DNA of 64,000 nucleotides from the NCBI RefSeq assembly GCF_000813325.1, contig NZ_BBQE01000004.1; one strand, 5' to 3'. The position numbers were made by a program, and so were the translations under genes. Position 1 is the first letter of the stretch. Every line of letters begins with the position of its first letter. This document shows positions 53,910 through 62,240 of the stretch, piece by piece. Under the pieces are notes generated by a model. It was not told the DNA's origin, did no database searches, and worked only from the letters and a program-made list of their open reading frames with translations. This DNA is from Sulfurospirillum cavolei (lineage in GTDB: Bacteria; Campylobacterota; Campylobacteria; Campylobacterales; Sulfurospirillaceae).

Positions 53910-54659
53910 CTAAGCGTGAGACGTGAGCTTCTTTGCTACCTTGTCCGCATCGCGTTTGGCTTTATTTTCCGCCCTTCGTCTTGCTTCGGCACCCGAAACG
54001 ACCTCTAGAGGTTGCGCTCTGGCAACGCGGTTTTTCTCGCGAAACGGCGGTTGTGCCACTTCAAAGTAAAGACGCTCGAAAGCGATAAACGCATTCATCA
54101 CGATCGCTACGGCTTTATAGGCTCGTGCTTTAGGATGCTCGTAAACGTTCACGATAAATTCGTCGATAAAAGGATTGATAATTTCCGTAAAGAGGCAATG
54201 CGCCAAGGTGTCGTATTCACTTTGATTTGAGAGAATAAGCTCGATAATATCGTGCATAAACGTCACAATAAACCCGACGCTGTCTTCGTTTTCTTTGAAG
54301 TGTTTTTCATCGCGTCTAATGCGCGTTTTGGCTAAAAAGTTTTTGACTTCGAGTTGTTTGCGACCGCTCTCCAAGCCTTCGTCGTAATACGAAGCCGTAT
54401 TGCGAACGATGCGATACGAAGGGTTGTGAAAAATATCGTCGTACTCTTGAATCAACGCGCCTTCGCCCTCTTCAAGGTAGAGGTGTTTGAGCTCTTTTAA
54501 TGCCTCGGCGGAGTTTTCATCCAAGGGATTATCGATCATCACGTTGATCGCTTCTAAAATGCCTTTAAAACGATTTTTATCGATCGTAAAAACAAACATT
54601 TTACTCAAAAAGCCGTAATAGAGCGAACGAGCTTGATTAACCGATGCTTTGTTTATCAT
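53910..54659 (-). CDS. TorD-like chaperone for formate dehydrogenase
   Basis: A 249-residue all-helical protein (ATG 54659 follows GGAG by 9 nt; an in-frame ATG at 54674 is possible). The central EYDDIFHNPSYRIVRNTASYYDEG block matches the TorD/DmsD family motif E-x-D-x2-F, which holds Mo-enzyme precursors with Tat signals before export. It is the first gene of the fdh operon. The C-terminus is a basic, Ala-rich tail. Confidence 0.8.
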   Translation of the reverse strand: MINKASVNQARSLYYGFLSKMFVFTIDKNRFKGILEAINVMIDNPLDENSAEALKELKHLYLEEGEGALIQEYDDIFHNPSYRIVRNTASYYDEGLESGRKQLEVKNFLAKTRIRRDEKHFKENEDSVGFIVTFMHDIIELILSNQSEYDTLAHCLFTEIINPFIDEFIVNVYEHPKARAYKAVAIVMNAFIAFERLYFEVAQPPFREKNRVARAQPLEVVSGAEARRRAENKAKRDADKVAKKLTSHA

Positions 54660-54674
54660 GTTTTTGTTCTCCAT

Positions 54675-55048
54675 TTCTTAAAGTCAACAAAACTAGACCG
54701 ATTTAGTCCGAATTGGTCGACAAGGATAATAAAGTCCGAAAACAAGGGAAAACACGGGATCTTTGTGGAAACATTGCCCTTTTTTAACGGTGCGTTATAA
54801 TGTTTCAGTAAACAACCGTTTACCGATTTTGAGAAAATGTACCACAGATTTGCTTAGGTGAAAATGGAGAAAAAAGAGTAGTATCAAAACTTAAATATTA
54901 CTTAAATATGCAATTTAAGCATATTACTTTGAGGGTTATTGCGGATGAAAAAGTATAGTTTACAAAAGGTTAAATTTTCCTGAATAGCTCTTGGATTTTT
55001 CCTAAATAAGAGATTTTTTGACCTTCGGTTCGTGTTAGGTCGCGAGGC
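54675..55048. other. Regulatory region upstream of the fdh operon
   Basis: No gene is seen in these 374 bases. They hold the Mo/W operator candidate at 54906-54924 and a smaller inverted repeat GTAAAC-AACC-GTTTAC at 54808-54823. A -10-like TATAAT is present only on the opposite strand (54796-54801), so the fdh promoter itself was not located. Confidence 0.5.
54906..54924. promoter_or_regulatory. Candidate Mo/W operator 3 (fdh operon)
   Basis: Perfect inverted repeat ATATGC-N7-GCATAT, 247 nt upstream of the TorD-like gene and also 125 nt past the end of the E1-like gene. Same spacing as the other three sites. Confidence 0.6.
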
Positions 55049-55834
55049 TTAAAAGAGCACCGTCTCGTACTCTTTCAAGTCCATAAAAAGCGTTTGATCT
55101 AAATGCGGACGATGGAGCAAGAGTTTCACGACTTCCGCACTTTGCAATGCTGCCGCACACGCAACGGTAAAAGCAAGATTGCCCAACAGCGTTTCCGCAC
55201 CTTTGCCCTCTGTCGGATAGAGCTCTTCCAAACATCGGTTGGTTGAACACTCTAACGTCATACCCGCAATAGCGGCGTGCACAAAAGGCATATGACGTTC
55301 ATACGTCCATCGCGCCAACACTTTTTTAAACGTCGGGTCGTCCAAAGCGTCAACCGTCACATGGATTGTCTCTAGAAGGGCACTATGGCGATCTAACGAA
55401 AAAAATTCGGGATACGCGCTGACATGTAAAGAGGGATTGATCTGCATTAACCGTTCGGCGAGCACTTGAGCTTTATTTTTTCCGAGCGTCTGTACGGTTG
55501 CCCCGATTTGGCGATTGAGGTTGTGTTCCTCAAAAACGTCGCCGTCAAATAAGTGGATACTTCCCACGCCGATACGCGTTAACAATTCGGCGACAAATCC
55601 GCCCAACCCTCCGCATCCTACGATCAGAACGTTGGATTGAAGCAGCGTTAATTGTTCTTGCACGCACAGACTCTTAACGTTTCGTTTGTAGCGAAGCGGC
55701 ATTATACCCTCGTTCATGGCTACGATTTCGACATCGCGAAAACTCATACCGTACTCTTTTGCCGCCTTGAGCGTCATCGCCAAGGGTAAAAAACCCTCTT
55801 CTTGGTTCACATGTAAAAAATCTAAGAGTTCCAT
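55049..55834 (-). CDS. E1-like adenylating enzyme (MoeB/ThiF/HesA family)
   Basis: A 261-residue protein with the nucleotide-binding loop VLIVGCGGLGGFVAELL near residue 69 and the HLFDGDVFEEHNLNRQ motif. It adenylates a ubiquitin-like sulfur carrier. The usual zinc CxxC pairs of MoeB are not obvious. It is the last gene of the AOR operon and probably acts on one or both small ubiquitin-like proteins upstream. Confidence 0.85.
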   Translation of the reverse strand: MELLDFLHVNQEEGFLPLAMTLKAAKEYGMSFRDVEIVAMNEGIMPLRYKRNVKSLCVQEQLTLLQSNVLIVGCGGLGGFVAELLTRIGVGSIHLFDGDVFEEHNLNRQIGATVQTLGKNKAQVLAERLMQINPSLHVSAYPEFFSLDRHSALLETIHVTVDALDDPTFKKVLARWTYERHMPFVHAAIAGMTLECSTNRCLEELYPTEGKGAETLLGNLAFTVACAAALQSAEVVKLLLHRPHLDQTLFMDLKEYETVLF

Positions 55835-55862
55835 AGTTCCTCTTTGGTGTCTATAGGGTATC

Positions 55863-56150
55863 TTAAGCGCCTGAGGCGTCCTTAATGCCTAACATCAGCC
55901 GATACGACCCCGGTGTGCCGGGCGGGAGTAAGGCAACGCGATCGTTATCCTTTAAGAGTGTCTCTTTAGGCATAACGACGCGATTGATAAAAACCGCTTC
56001 GACCTCTTCGGGCTTGAGTCCTAAGGTCGCGATGAGCGTATGCACGTCGCACGGCGGCGTAATTTCCATTGGCGCTTCAATAGGTTCAATACCTTGAAGG
56101 CGTAACGTATCGCGCAAAAAGGAGAAAGCATTCAAGATAATACGCATCAT
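55863..56150 (-). CDS. Ubiquitin-like protein without a C-terminal Gly-Gly
   Basis: A 95-residue beta-grasp protein: VFINRVVMPKETLLKDNDRVALLPPGTPG is typical of MoaD/ThiS-like and Mut7-C ubiquitin-like domains. The chain continues beyond the expected end with LMLGIKDASGA and has no terminal GG, so it is not a standard sulfur carrier. Its start overlaps the preceding gene's stop (ATGA). Confidence 0.7.
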   Translation of the reverse strand: MMRIILNAFSFLRDTLRLQGIEPIEAPMEITPPCDVHTLIATLGLKPEEVEAVFINRVVMPKETLLKDNDRVALLPPGTPGSYRLMLGIKDASGA

Positions 56151-56374
56151 CCTCCGCCTATTTTAGGGAAAAGTGCGATTTCGTCCGCCTCACGTAAAAC
56201 ATACTCGGGCGATACGTGCCTGCCGTTAACCATCAATACGCCTAAAGGAGAAGTTTTTTCAAGCTCCAATGAAGCAATGATCTCGGCGGCGGTTGTGCCG
56301 AGGGGGAAATCCCCCTCTTGCACTTTAAATCGTCCTTCTCGGTAATGCGCAAAGAGTTTAACGACGATGCGCAT
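56147..56374 (-). CDS. MoaD/ThiS-like sulfur carrier of the AOR operon
   Basis: A 75-residue ubiquitin-like protein ending in FPKIGGG, the form needed for adenylation and thiocarboxylation. It begins 1 nt inside the AOR stop (TAATG), so it is coupled to AOR. It probably donates sulfur for the tungsten-pterin cofactor. Confidence 0.82.
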   Translation of the reverse strand: MRIVVKLFAHYREGRFKVQEGDFPLGTTAAEIIASLELEKTSPLGVLMVNGRHVSPEYVLREADEIALFPKIGGG

Positions 56375-58110
56375 TAAAAATTCCAGAATTCGTCGATCTC
56401 TTCACCCGTAAAATCCCATGTAACGTTGTGAGGAGGCAAGGTCTCGTATTTCATAAATTCAGGTAAACGATCGTCCGCTTTACCGAATCCCGCTTTGATG
56501 TTAAACTCATGCTCTTTTTTGAGAATAGTTTTACCCAAATTCATCACGTCGTCAATCGTCAAAGCACAACCGAAACGTGCATTGATCATATCGATCAATG
56601 AAGGTAAACATTTAGCGTCATCGAGCGCGGCAAAAGCGACGAAGATACACATACCCGTGCTATCGACCGCCGCGGAAGCGATTTGGAGATTACGCGCAAG
56701 TTCGACTTGACCCTCTTTTTTGAGCGGATCGACATGTCCGCCGCTGTTAAGAATGTTGGTCGCAACCGCATAACCCGCCGTGTGATCCGCACCCATCGGC
56801 GTCGTTGCATACGTAATGCCTTGACCTTTAACCGCTCTTGGCTCGTACGCCGGAATACCTTGACCTTTAACGGTCGGAACTCTTACCAAACCGTACGCTT
56901 TACCTAAAATATGCGTTCCCGCACCCAAGATTCTTCCTAAAGGCGTTCCTGTAGGGATTTCATGCGAAAGCAATTCGTACGCTCTTGCGCCGTCGCCGTA
57001 AGTAAGGATTCCAGCATCGACGGCAAGACCCAACATGACGGATGTTTCAATCGAATCAACACCCAAATCGTCCATCAAACCGTCCATTTTGGCGATCAAG
57101 TCTAGGTCTTGAATACCTAAATGCGCGCCCAAAGCCCAGATGGTCTCATACTCAAAACCCGACGTCAAATAATTGCCGTCTTTATCGTTATAGACTTGAG
57201 AACATTGAATAACGCAGCCTGCATGACAACCGTGGGTCGTTTTTCCGCCTCTGGCTTTGATGTTTTCCGCCATCGTCTCGCCGCAGATTTTTTCGGCATG
57301 TTCCCACGTTCCTTCTCTAAAGTTACGCGTCGGAAGTCCGCCCGCTTCATTAAGAATATTGACAAGAACGTTGGTACCGAATGCCGGTAAGCCTTGTCCG
57401 CTGATCGGATTTTCTTGCAAGGCTTTGGTGAAGATTTTACTCGCTTCTTTGAATTTTTCAGGATTCTCGATCGTCACTTCTTTATAGTTTTCCGCATCGA
57501 CGGTGATACATTTGATCTTTTTAGAACCCATAACCGCACCCAATCCGCCGCGTCCGTGGCTTCTCAGTTTTCCGCCGGGATCTTTGACGGAAATATTGGC
57601 AAGATTCATACGCATCTCACCGATACGTCCGATACTCATAACCGCTACTTTTTTATCGTATTTTGCCGCCATCGCATCCAAAACGGCGTAGTTATCCAAA
57701 CCGACAAGTTCGGGGACGGGAATAAATTCGACACAATCTTTGGTGACATGTAATTGATAAAAGGTTCCTTCCTCTTTGGGCAAGCCTTCGATAATCAAGG
57801 CTTTAACGCCGAGTTTTGCCATAATAGCCGCACTCGTACCGCCGACGTTGGATTCTTTGATACCTCCGGTTAAAGGGCTTTTCGCACCACAGGAGTTACG
57901 ACCGCTATTGGAAGCACTCGTACCGGAAAGCAAGCCGGGAGCAAAAACCAGTTTGTTATTGGGTCCAAGAGGGTGACACTCGGGATCGACCTCTTCGGCA
58001 ACAATCGTTGAAGTAAGACCGCGTCCGCCTAATCCCATCCATGATGCGGGAACTTCTTCAATCTTAAAACTAAGATTTGACATGTTAACTCTGTAAATTT
58101 TATCAGCCAT
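56374..58110 (-). CDS. Tungsten aldehyde:ferredoxin oxidoreductase (AOR family)
   Basis: A 578-residue enzyme of usual family length. The pterin-binding N-terminal domain has GGRGLTSTI and PLTGGIKESNVGG, the [4Fe-4S] ligands lie in GCHAGCVIQC plus a distal Cys (DSTGMCIF), and GADHTAGY and FEYETIWALG are conserved. It oxidises aldehydes to acids or, in reverse, reduces acids with low-potential ferredoxin. AAGGAG precedes the ATG. Confidence 0.92.
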   Translation of the reverse strand: MADKIYRVNMSNLSFKIEEVPASWMGLGGRGLTSTIVAEEVDPECHPLGPNNKLVFAPGLLSGTSASNSGRNSCGAKSPLTGGIKESNVGGTSAAIMAKLGVKALIIEGLPKEEGTFYQLHVTKDCVEFIPVPELVGLDNYAVLDAMAAKYDKKVAVMSIGRIGEMRMNLANISVKDPGGKLRSHGRGGLGAVMGSKKIKCITVDAENYKEVTIENPEKFKEASKIFTKALQENPISGQGLPAFGTNVLVNILNEAGGLPTRNFREGTWEHAEKICGETMAENIKARGGKTTHGCHAGCVIQCSQVYNDKDGNYLTSGFEYETIWALGAHLGIQDLDLIAKMDGLMDDLGVDSIETSVMLGLAVDAGILTYGDGARAYELLSHEIPTGTPLGRILGAGTHILGKAYGLVRVPTVKGQGIPAYEPRAVKGQGITYATTPMGADHTAGYAVATNILNSGGHVDPLKKEGQVELARNLQIASAAVDSTGMCIFVAFAALDDAKCLPSLIDMINARFGCALTIDDVMNLGKTILKKEHEFNIKAGFGKADDRLPEFMKYETLPPHNVTWDFTGEEIDEFWNF

Positions 58111-58422
58111 AAAATACTCCTTTTGGTTGGTTGTTTACCCCATAATATAGAAAGTGTATAGCACCAAAATAGCAAAGTCAATAAAAATTATTAAAACAAA
58201 AATATGCTTTTTTAGCATATTTTTTTTTACACATTTTTGGAAACGCAATAACAAACCTTAGACTGACATGTAAGGTTCATTGAGGCATTTTTTCGTTCAT
58301 TTTTCCTTAGCGGGCACCAACATCATCCCCCTCTTTTCCCCTTTTTTCACGCTATCATCCTGTAAGGTTTCTTTCATGCCTCCTTGAAAGAAGCCTTATT
58401 TAAAATAAGCGAAGGAAAAACC
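58111..58422. other. Divergent regulatory region between AOR and thioredoxin genes
   Basis: No gene in these 312 bases. The region has the operator candidate 58202-58220 about 90 nt upstream of AOR, long A/T tracts, and one TGACATGTAA word at 58264. Confidence 0.5.
58202..58220. promoter_or_regulatory. Candidate Mo/W operator 4 (AOR operon)
   Basis: Perfect inverted repeat ATATGC-N7-GCATAT followed by T residues. It could be mistaken for a terminator, but no gene ends here; it lies between divergent genes. Same N7 spacing as the other sites. Confidence 0.6.
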
Positions 58423-58815
58423 ATGAACCTTCTTTTAAAAAGCCTTTTGGCGGTAAGCGTCGGTTTTGTCGTGTTGCATGCGGATTTTTTGGAAACGCAA
58501 AGTGCCCAAGCACTCAAAGAAAAGAAGTTGATTTTGTTGAACATCGAGAGTGAAGATTGTCCGTATTGCCAAAAAATGAAAAAAGAGATTTTTAACGATG
58601 CCCTCTATCGCAAGCAGATCGATCAACGCTTTATTTTCGTCTCCAAAAATCTCAACGATCCAAGCTTGCCTCCCGTTTTTCGCGTACAAAGCGTTCCGGC
58701 GAATGCGATTTTAGAGCCCGCTTCCAAAGAGATCGTCGATGCGTATACCGGCTATATCGAACCTAAAACGTTTATGGGTATTTTAGACGAGGCGTACAAA
58801 GCGAAAATGAAATAA
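58423..58815 (+). CDS. Periplasmic thioredoxin-like protein (SoxW-like)
   Basis: A 130-residue protein with a signal peptide (cleaved near residue 20) and the active site EDCPYCQKMKKE near residue 46, with a cis-Pro region SVPANAI. It reduces or isomerises periplasmic disulfides. AAGGAAAAACC precedes the ATG. It converges with the NosL-like cassette and may serve it. Confidence 0.85.
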   Translation: MNLLLKSLLAVSVGFVVLHADFLETQSAQALKEKKLILLNIESEDCPYCQKMKKEIFNDALYRKQIDQRFIFVSKNLNDPSLPPVFRVQSVPANAILEPASKEIVDAYTGYIEPKTFMGILDEAYKAKMK

Positions 58816-58822
58816 AAGCGTT

Positions 58823-59332
58823 TTAGAGCTTATTTTCGACCAACAAACGGCGAACGATAGGATTCCATAACGTCTCTCCGCGAATCGCACACGTATACAT
58901 TTCATCAAAATAGTGATCGGCTAAAGCGTAAATTTGAAATTCGTATGCCCCAAAACCGTATCCCATCGGCGTCACTTCGATACGCGAATACCATGCACTG
59001 CGTGCGGGCACGTAACGCTCGGTATCTTGGGCATAAACAAAAAGCGTTAGCTCGTCCTTGTCTTCTTGACGTTCCAACCATAAGAACAAGCTTCCGATGT
59101 CGTTAAAAAAGTAGGTGTCGCCGTTGGGTTTGATCGCTTGCGCGGTGTTGAAATATTCCGTAATCGGTACCCTGTCCTGAGAGCAAAAATAGCGATCGAA
59201 CACGATTTCCAAAGGCTCTTTCGCCTGATTTCCTTTGACCACGTATATTTTTTGCTCGCCCATATCGACCGCGCTGATTAAAGTAAAAGCGATACAGGCA
59301 AACACGATCAGGCTTATCAACGATTTTATCAT
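58823..59332 (-). CDS. NosL-like secreted protein without the Cys-Gly-Met motif
   Basis: A 169-residue exported protein (hydrophobic start MIKSLISLIVFACIAF). The body follows NosL: FNDIGSLFLWLERQ, TLFVYAQDTERYVPARSAWY and the VTPMGYGFGAYE ending. The N-terminal metal motif CxxCGM is missing; one cysteine remains in the mature part near that place (RYFCSQDR) and another near the end (YTCAIRG). Its ATG overlaps the preceding gene's stop (ATGA). Last gene of the cassette. Confidence 0.65.
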   Translation of the reverse strand: MIKSLISLIVFACIAFTLISAVDMGEQKIYVVKGNQAKEPLEIVFDRYFCSQDRVPITEYFNTAQAIKPNGDTYFFNDIGSLFLWLERQEDKDELTLFVYAQDTERYVPARSAWYSRIEVTPMGYGFGAYEFQIYALADHYFDEMYTCAIRGETLWNPIVRRLLVENKL

Positions 59333-60282
59333 AGGAAAACTCCGGTCATCACGTAGTAACGTACCACGTAAAACGTACACACCGCCGTCATTAGGCTCAA
59401 ATAAAACGTCGAAAACTTCAAGAGTCTCAGGTGAGGTTTTTTTGTCATCAACTCAATCAAAAACGGCATCGTTCCAAAAAAGATTCCCAAAAAAAGTGCA
59501 CCCCAAATCACGTAACCGATATAGTAATACTCTTTTTGCAACATACAGTACGGACACTTGTGATTGGGCATCTCATAAACGTAAAGCCCAAAAAAATAAG
59601 TAATCGCGTAATAAGCGACGAACAAAAAAAGCACGTTGCAGATAAAACTTGCCATCGCGTTTTTCAAAACGTTCAAAACCGCGATCGCAACAAAAAGGCC
59701 GTAAAACAAGCTGACCAAAAACTCTTGCGTGTACCCAAAAGGCAGTTTGGGAGCTTGAAAGACGACCGAACAACAAAAAACCGGAACGTTTAAGGGGATG
59801 TCTCCAAAATAGGCGATTTCCAAGAAAAACTCCACTGCGACGCCGACAAACAAAAACGTATAGAGCCAATATTTGCGCCTCAAATACGGAAAATCCGCCG
59901 CAGCTAAATCCAGTTTGTTGACGATCAACCAAAGCCCGAAACCGAAAATCAGCCATAACTTTACCAACAATAAAAGATTGCCGTATACGTTCGCGCCCAC
60001 GACGCCCGCCGAGCACATCGCACCGGGGACGACGCCGGAGAGTGAATTTAACGACTGAACGAAAAAGAGAAAAAGAATGATTTTCGTCGCGACCGTAAAG
60101 TATAAAATCGTATTGATGAGGTAGTTTTTCTTCTCCAAACGATACTGAAGCGCGCTGCTCGCTTCAAAATCCCAGTAGCGCAAAATGACGACGATATTGG
60201 CTTGTGCGATGCTCATCAACGCCAACAAAATAACCTCTATCAGTAAAAAAACGACGATTTCATGCGATAAAAAGATACTCAT
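59329..60282 (-). CDS. Eight-helix membrane protein with periplasmic cysteine loops
   Basis: A 317-residue protein with eight predicted helices. Basic loops (1-2, 3-4, 7-8) suggest the cytoplasmic side, which places loops 2-3, 4-5 and 6-7 outside. All three of these carry cysteines: GAMCSAG, VFCCSVV and HKCPYCML; the last resembles DsbB-type CxxC-x2-Q. It could be a thiol-redox or copper-handling protein. I do not recognise the family. It is coupled to its neighbours by ATGA overlaps. Confidence 0.6.
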   Translation of the reverse strand: MSIFLSHEIVVFLLIEVILLALMSIAQANIVVILRYWDFEASSALQYRLEKKNYLINTILYFTVATKIILFLFFVQSLNSLSGVVPGAMCSAGVVGANVYGNLLLLVKLWLIFGFGLWLIVNKLDLAAADFPYLRRKYWLYTFLFVGVAVEFFLEIAYFGDIPLNVPVFCCSVVFQAPKLPFGYTQEFLVSLFYGLFVAIAVLNVLKNAMASFICNVLFLFVAYYAITYFFGLYVYEMPNHKCPYCMLQKEYYYIGYVIWGALFLGIFFGTMPFLIELMTKKPHLRLLKFSTFYLSLMTAVCTFYVVRYYVMTGVFL

Positions 60283-60956
60283 GAAACTATTTCTCCGTCT
60301 TTCATACGAATGCATCGATCGATCACGTCCGATTCTTCGAACAAAACGTCGTGCGTTGCGATCAGCACCGTTTTGCCCATTGCTTTAAACGTTTTTAAAA
60401 TCTCGATGAACATCAAGCTGTTGTGCGTGTCCAAATTGGCGGTCGGTTCGTCCGCTAAAATAATAGGAGGGTCCATCACAAGGGCTCGCGCGATAGCGCA
60501 ACGCTGCTTTTCACCGCCGCTCAAATCCGAAACTTTTTGCTTTTTTTTATGCGCAATATTGGCGATTTGAAGGGCTCGGTCTATTTTTTCCTCCCTTTGC
60601 GAAGCACTCCATTCGCTTAACATCAAAGGTGCCATCACGTTTTGGTACACGTTTAACCCGTTTAAAAGATTGAACGATTGAAAGATAAAACCGACACGCC
60701 CGTGACGGTAAAGAGACGCAAGCCGATCGGGAAGTTTCGCGATGGCTTCGCCCTCGACGATGATGTCGCCGGAACTGGGTTTGCTTAAGCCTCCGATCAA
60801 CGATAAAAGCGTACTTTTACCGCTTCCGCTGACTCCTTTTAAGATCACGATCTCCCCTGCTTCGATCTCAAAAGAGATCTGCTTCAAAGCATAAAAAGCG
60901 TTTTCTTTGGTTGAATTGTAAATTTTATCGACGTTGGATACCCTAATCTGTTTCAT
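60279..60956 (-). CDS. LolD/MacB-type ABC ATPase
   Basis: A 225-residue ATPase: Walker A GVSGSGKST near residue 42, Q-loop FIFQSFNLL, signature LSGGEKQRCAIARAL, Walker B IILADEPTANLD, H-loop THD. It belongs to the family that drives FtsX-like permeases. ATG 60956 overlaps the permease stop (ATGA). Confidence 0.92.
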   Translation of the reverse strand: MKQIRVSNVDKIYNSTKENAFYALKQISFEIEAGEIVILKGVSGSGKSTLLSLIGGLSKPSSGDIIVEGEAIAKLPDRLASLYRHGRVGFIFQSFNLLNGLNVYQNVMAPLMLSEWSASQREEKIDRALQIANIAHKKKQKVSDLSGGEKQRCAIARALVMDPPIILADEPTANLDTHNSLMFIEILKTFKAMGKTVLIATHDVLFEESDVIDRCIRMKDGEIVS

Positions 60957-62062
60957 CGTACCGCCTCGCTCATATCGGCAATGGCGATTTTCCACGAAGG
61001 AATAATCACGAAAGCTAGAAAAGGAATGACGCTAAAGACAAAAAGCAAAAAGAGCAGATTCAAATCCACGATCGGGGTAAACTCAACGCTACGCCCCAAT
61101 TGCGAGCCTAAAAAAATCGCTCGAAGCAAAGGAGCTTGGAAAATAAAAACGTACATGTAAGCTATCCAGACGCCGAGCAAAAAGGCACTTAAGGCGACGA
61201 GGGCGTTTTGGATAAACTTCAACGCGATAATATCTTTAATGGCGTATCCAATACTGCGCAAGATAGCGATCTCTTTTTTCTTTTCTCCGTATGCAAGGCT
61301 GATCTGGTTTTTGAGCAAAATCAAAAACGCGACCATACAGACCCAATACAAAATCATAAAAATCCCGCCCTTGTAGTAAAAAAGATGGCGATAGCTAGCT
61401 TGAATGTCTTCTTTGGATGTCGCTTTAACGGTGGGAAGAAGCTGAACGATTTTCAGCGTAATGTCCCCCACTTCACTGGGATTGGGAACCGTGACCAAAA
61501 GCTTGGAATATTCGTCGACCTTAAAGCCCAAAATCGCCCTCACGTTTGCCGGATGCATGAAAATCACGTCGTTAGAGAGAATGTTTGTCTGCTTCGACTC
61601 CGTTTTGAGCATTTTGAGCGTGATTTTCCCTTCCGTCGAAAAGAAGTTAAACGCATCGTCGTAGTGCCACGCTTTCATCGCTTCTTTGACGCCCTCTCCG
61701 ACACTCATTTCACGCAACGAGAGGCTCGAATCGGCGATCAAGTGGAACCAAACGCGTTGTTGCGAAAAGTAGTAGTACCCCTCGACGTCTCCCTCGACGG
61801 CACTGACTCCCGCAAGATCGGCGATGCTTTCTCTGTCCTCTTCGCTCAGTTTGTACGCGCGTCCGGCTAAAGTGTTTTCCACGACGATATCAGGACCAAA
61901 TTTCGCCGCATCGACCAAATCGGAACGAATCGCGTCGGAGACAAACAGTACCGCACTCAATAACGAAACGATAAACGTAAAAATAGTAAAACTAAACAGA
62001 TGATCGGCACGATCTTTAAAAAGTAAAATCACGGCATATTCGATCAAGTTTTTACGGAACAT
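60953..62062 (-). CDS. FtsX/MacB-type ABC permease
   Basis: A 369-residue permease with one helix near residue 25-45, a periplasmic domain of about 200 residues, and three helices near 245-270, 295-320 and 345-365, the mechanotransmission topology. It has the EKKKEIAILRSIGY coupling motif of the family. ATG 62062 follows AAGGAG and lies within the preceding small gene's end. Confidence 0.88.
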   Translation of the reverse strand: MFRKNLIEYAVILLFKDRADHLFSFTIFTFIVSLLSAVLFVSDAIRSDLVDAAKFGPDIVVENTLAGRAYKLSEEDRESIADLAGVSAVEGDVEGYYYFSQQRVWFHLIADSSLSLREMSVGEGVKEAMKAWHYDDAFNFFSTEGKITLKMLKTESKQTNILSNDVIFMHPANVRAILGFKVDEYSKLLVTVPNPSEVGDITLKIVQLLPTVKATSKEDIQASYRHLFYYKGGIFMILYWVCMVAFLILLKNQISLAYGEKKKEIAILRSIGYAIKDIIALKFIQNALVALSAFLLGVWIAYMYVFIFQAPLLRAIFLGSQLGRSVEFTPIVDLNLLFLLFVFSVIPFLAFVIIPSWKIAIADMSEAVR

Positions 62063-62240
62063 ACGCAAACTCCTTATAGCCCGTCTCTTTAAAGCAAAAA
62101 GAGGGCTCGACGTATTGCATGCGAAGCGCACTCTCTTCGATCTTCTTTTCTTTGCCCCGATGATCGAAACTGACGTAATGTATCAGCACGACCGCATAGG
62201 CAAGCGCGAAAAAAAGTGTCGTCAAGCGCAAAGTTTTCAT
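62052..62240 (-). CDS. 62-residue single-helix protein of the NosL cassette
   Basis: Starts MKTLRLTTLFFALAYAVVLIHYV, a signal anchor, then a charged stretch and SFCFKETGY. Its ATG overlaps the double-NosL stop (ATGA) and its end overlaps the permease start by 11 nt, so it is surely translated with them. Unknown function; perhaps a small subunit of the ABC complex. Confidence 0.65.
   Translation of the reverse strand: MKTLRLTTLFFALAYAVVLIHYVSFDHRGKEKKIEESALRMQYVEPSFCFKETGYKEFAYVP

Larger units (their letters stand above)
612..58273. repeat. Dispersed palindromic word TKACATGTMA
   Basis: Matches to the 10-nt palindrome begin at 612, 1710, 3691, 5871, 8123, 9773, 11046, 14755, 15964, 17518, 22484, 26900, 28490, 34980, 36440, 39506, 44071, 46471, 48072, 49328, 53850, 55420, 57744 and 58264. 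The core ACATGT was counted 59 times by eye. About ten copies are in intergenic DNA or at stop codons; others lie inside genes, often read as Leu-His-Val. Counts are by hand and may miss a few. Confidence 0.65.

Noticed and set aside
54808..54823. GTAAAC-AACC-GTTTAC inverted repeat as a second fdh operator
   Set aside because: Only one copy was found and no matching regulator is known, so chance cannot be excluded.
58202..58220. Terminator reading of the inverted repeat
   Set aside because: It is followed by T residues, but no gene ends before it and three similar repeats with equal spacing occur upstream of Mo/W genes.
61208..61870. 220-codon open frame on the plus strand
   Set aside because: It lies wholly antisense to the FtsX-type permease, has no recognisable domain and is explained by the codon bias of the real gene.
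60279..62062. NosF/NosY transporter
   Set aside because: The ATPase and permease have LolD/FtsX-type signatures and topology, unlike NosF and NosY.
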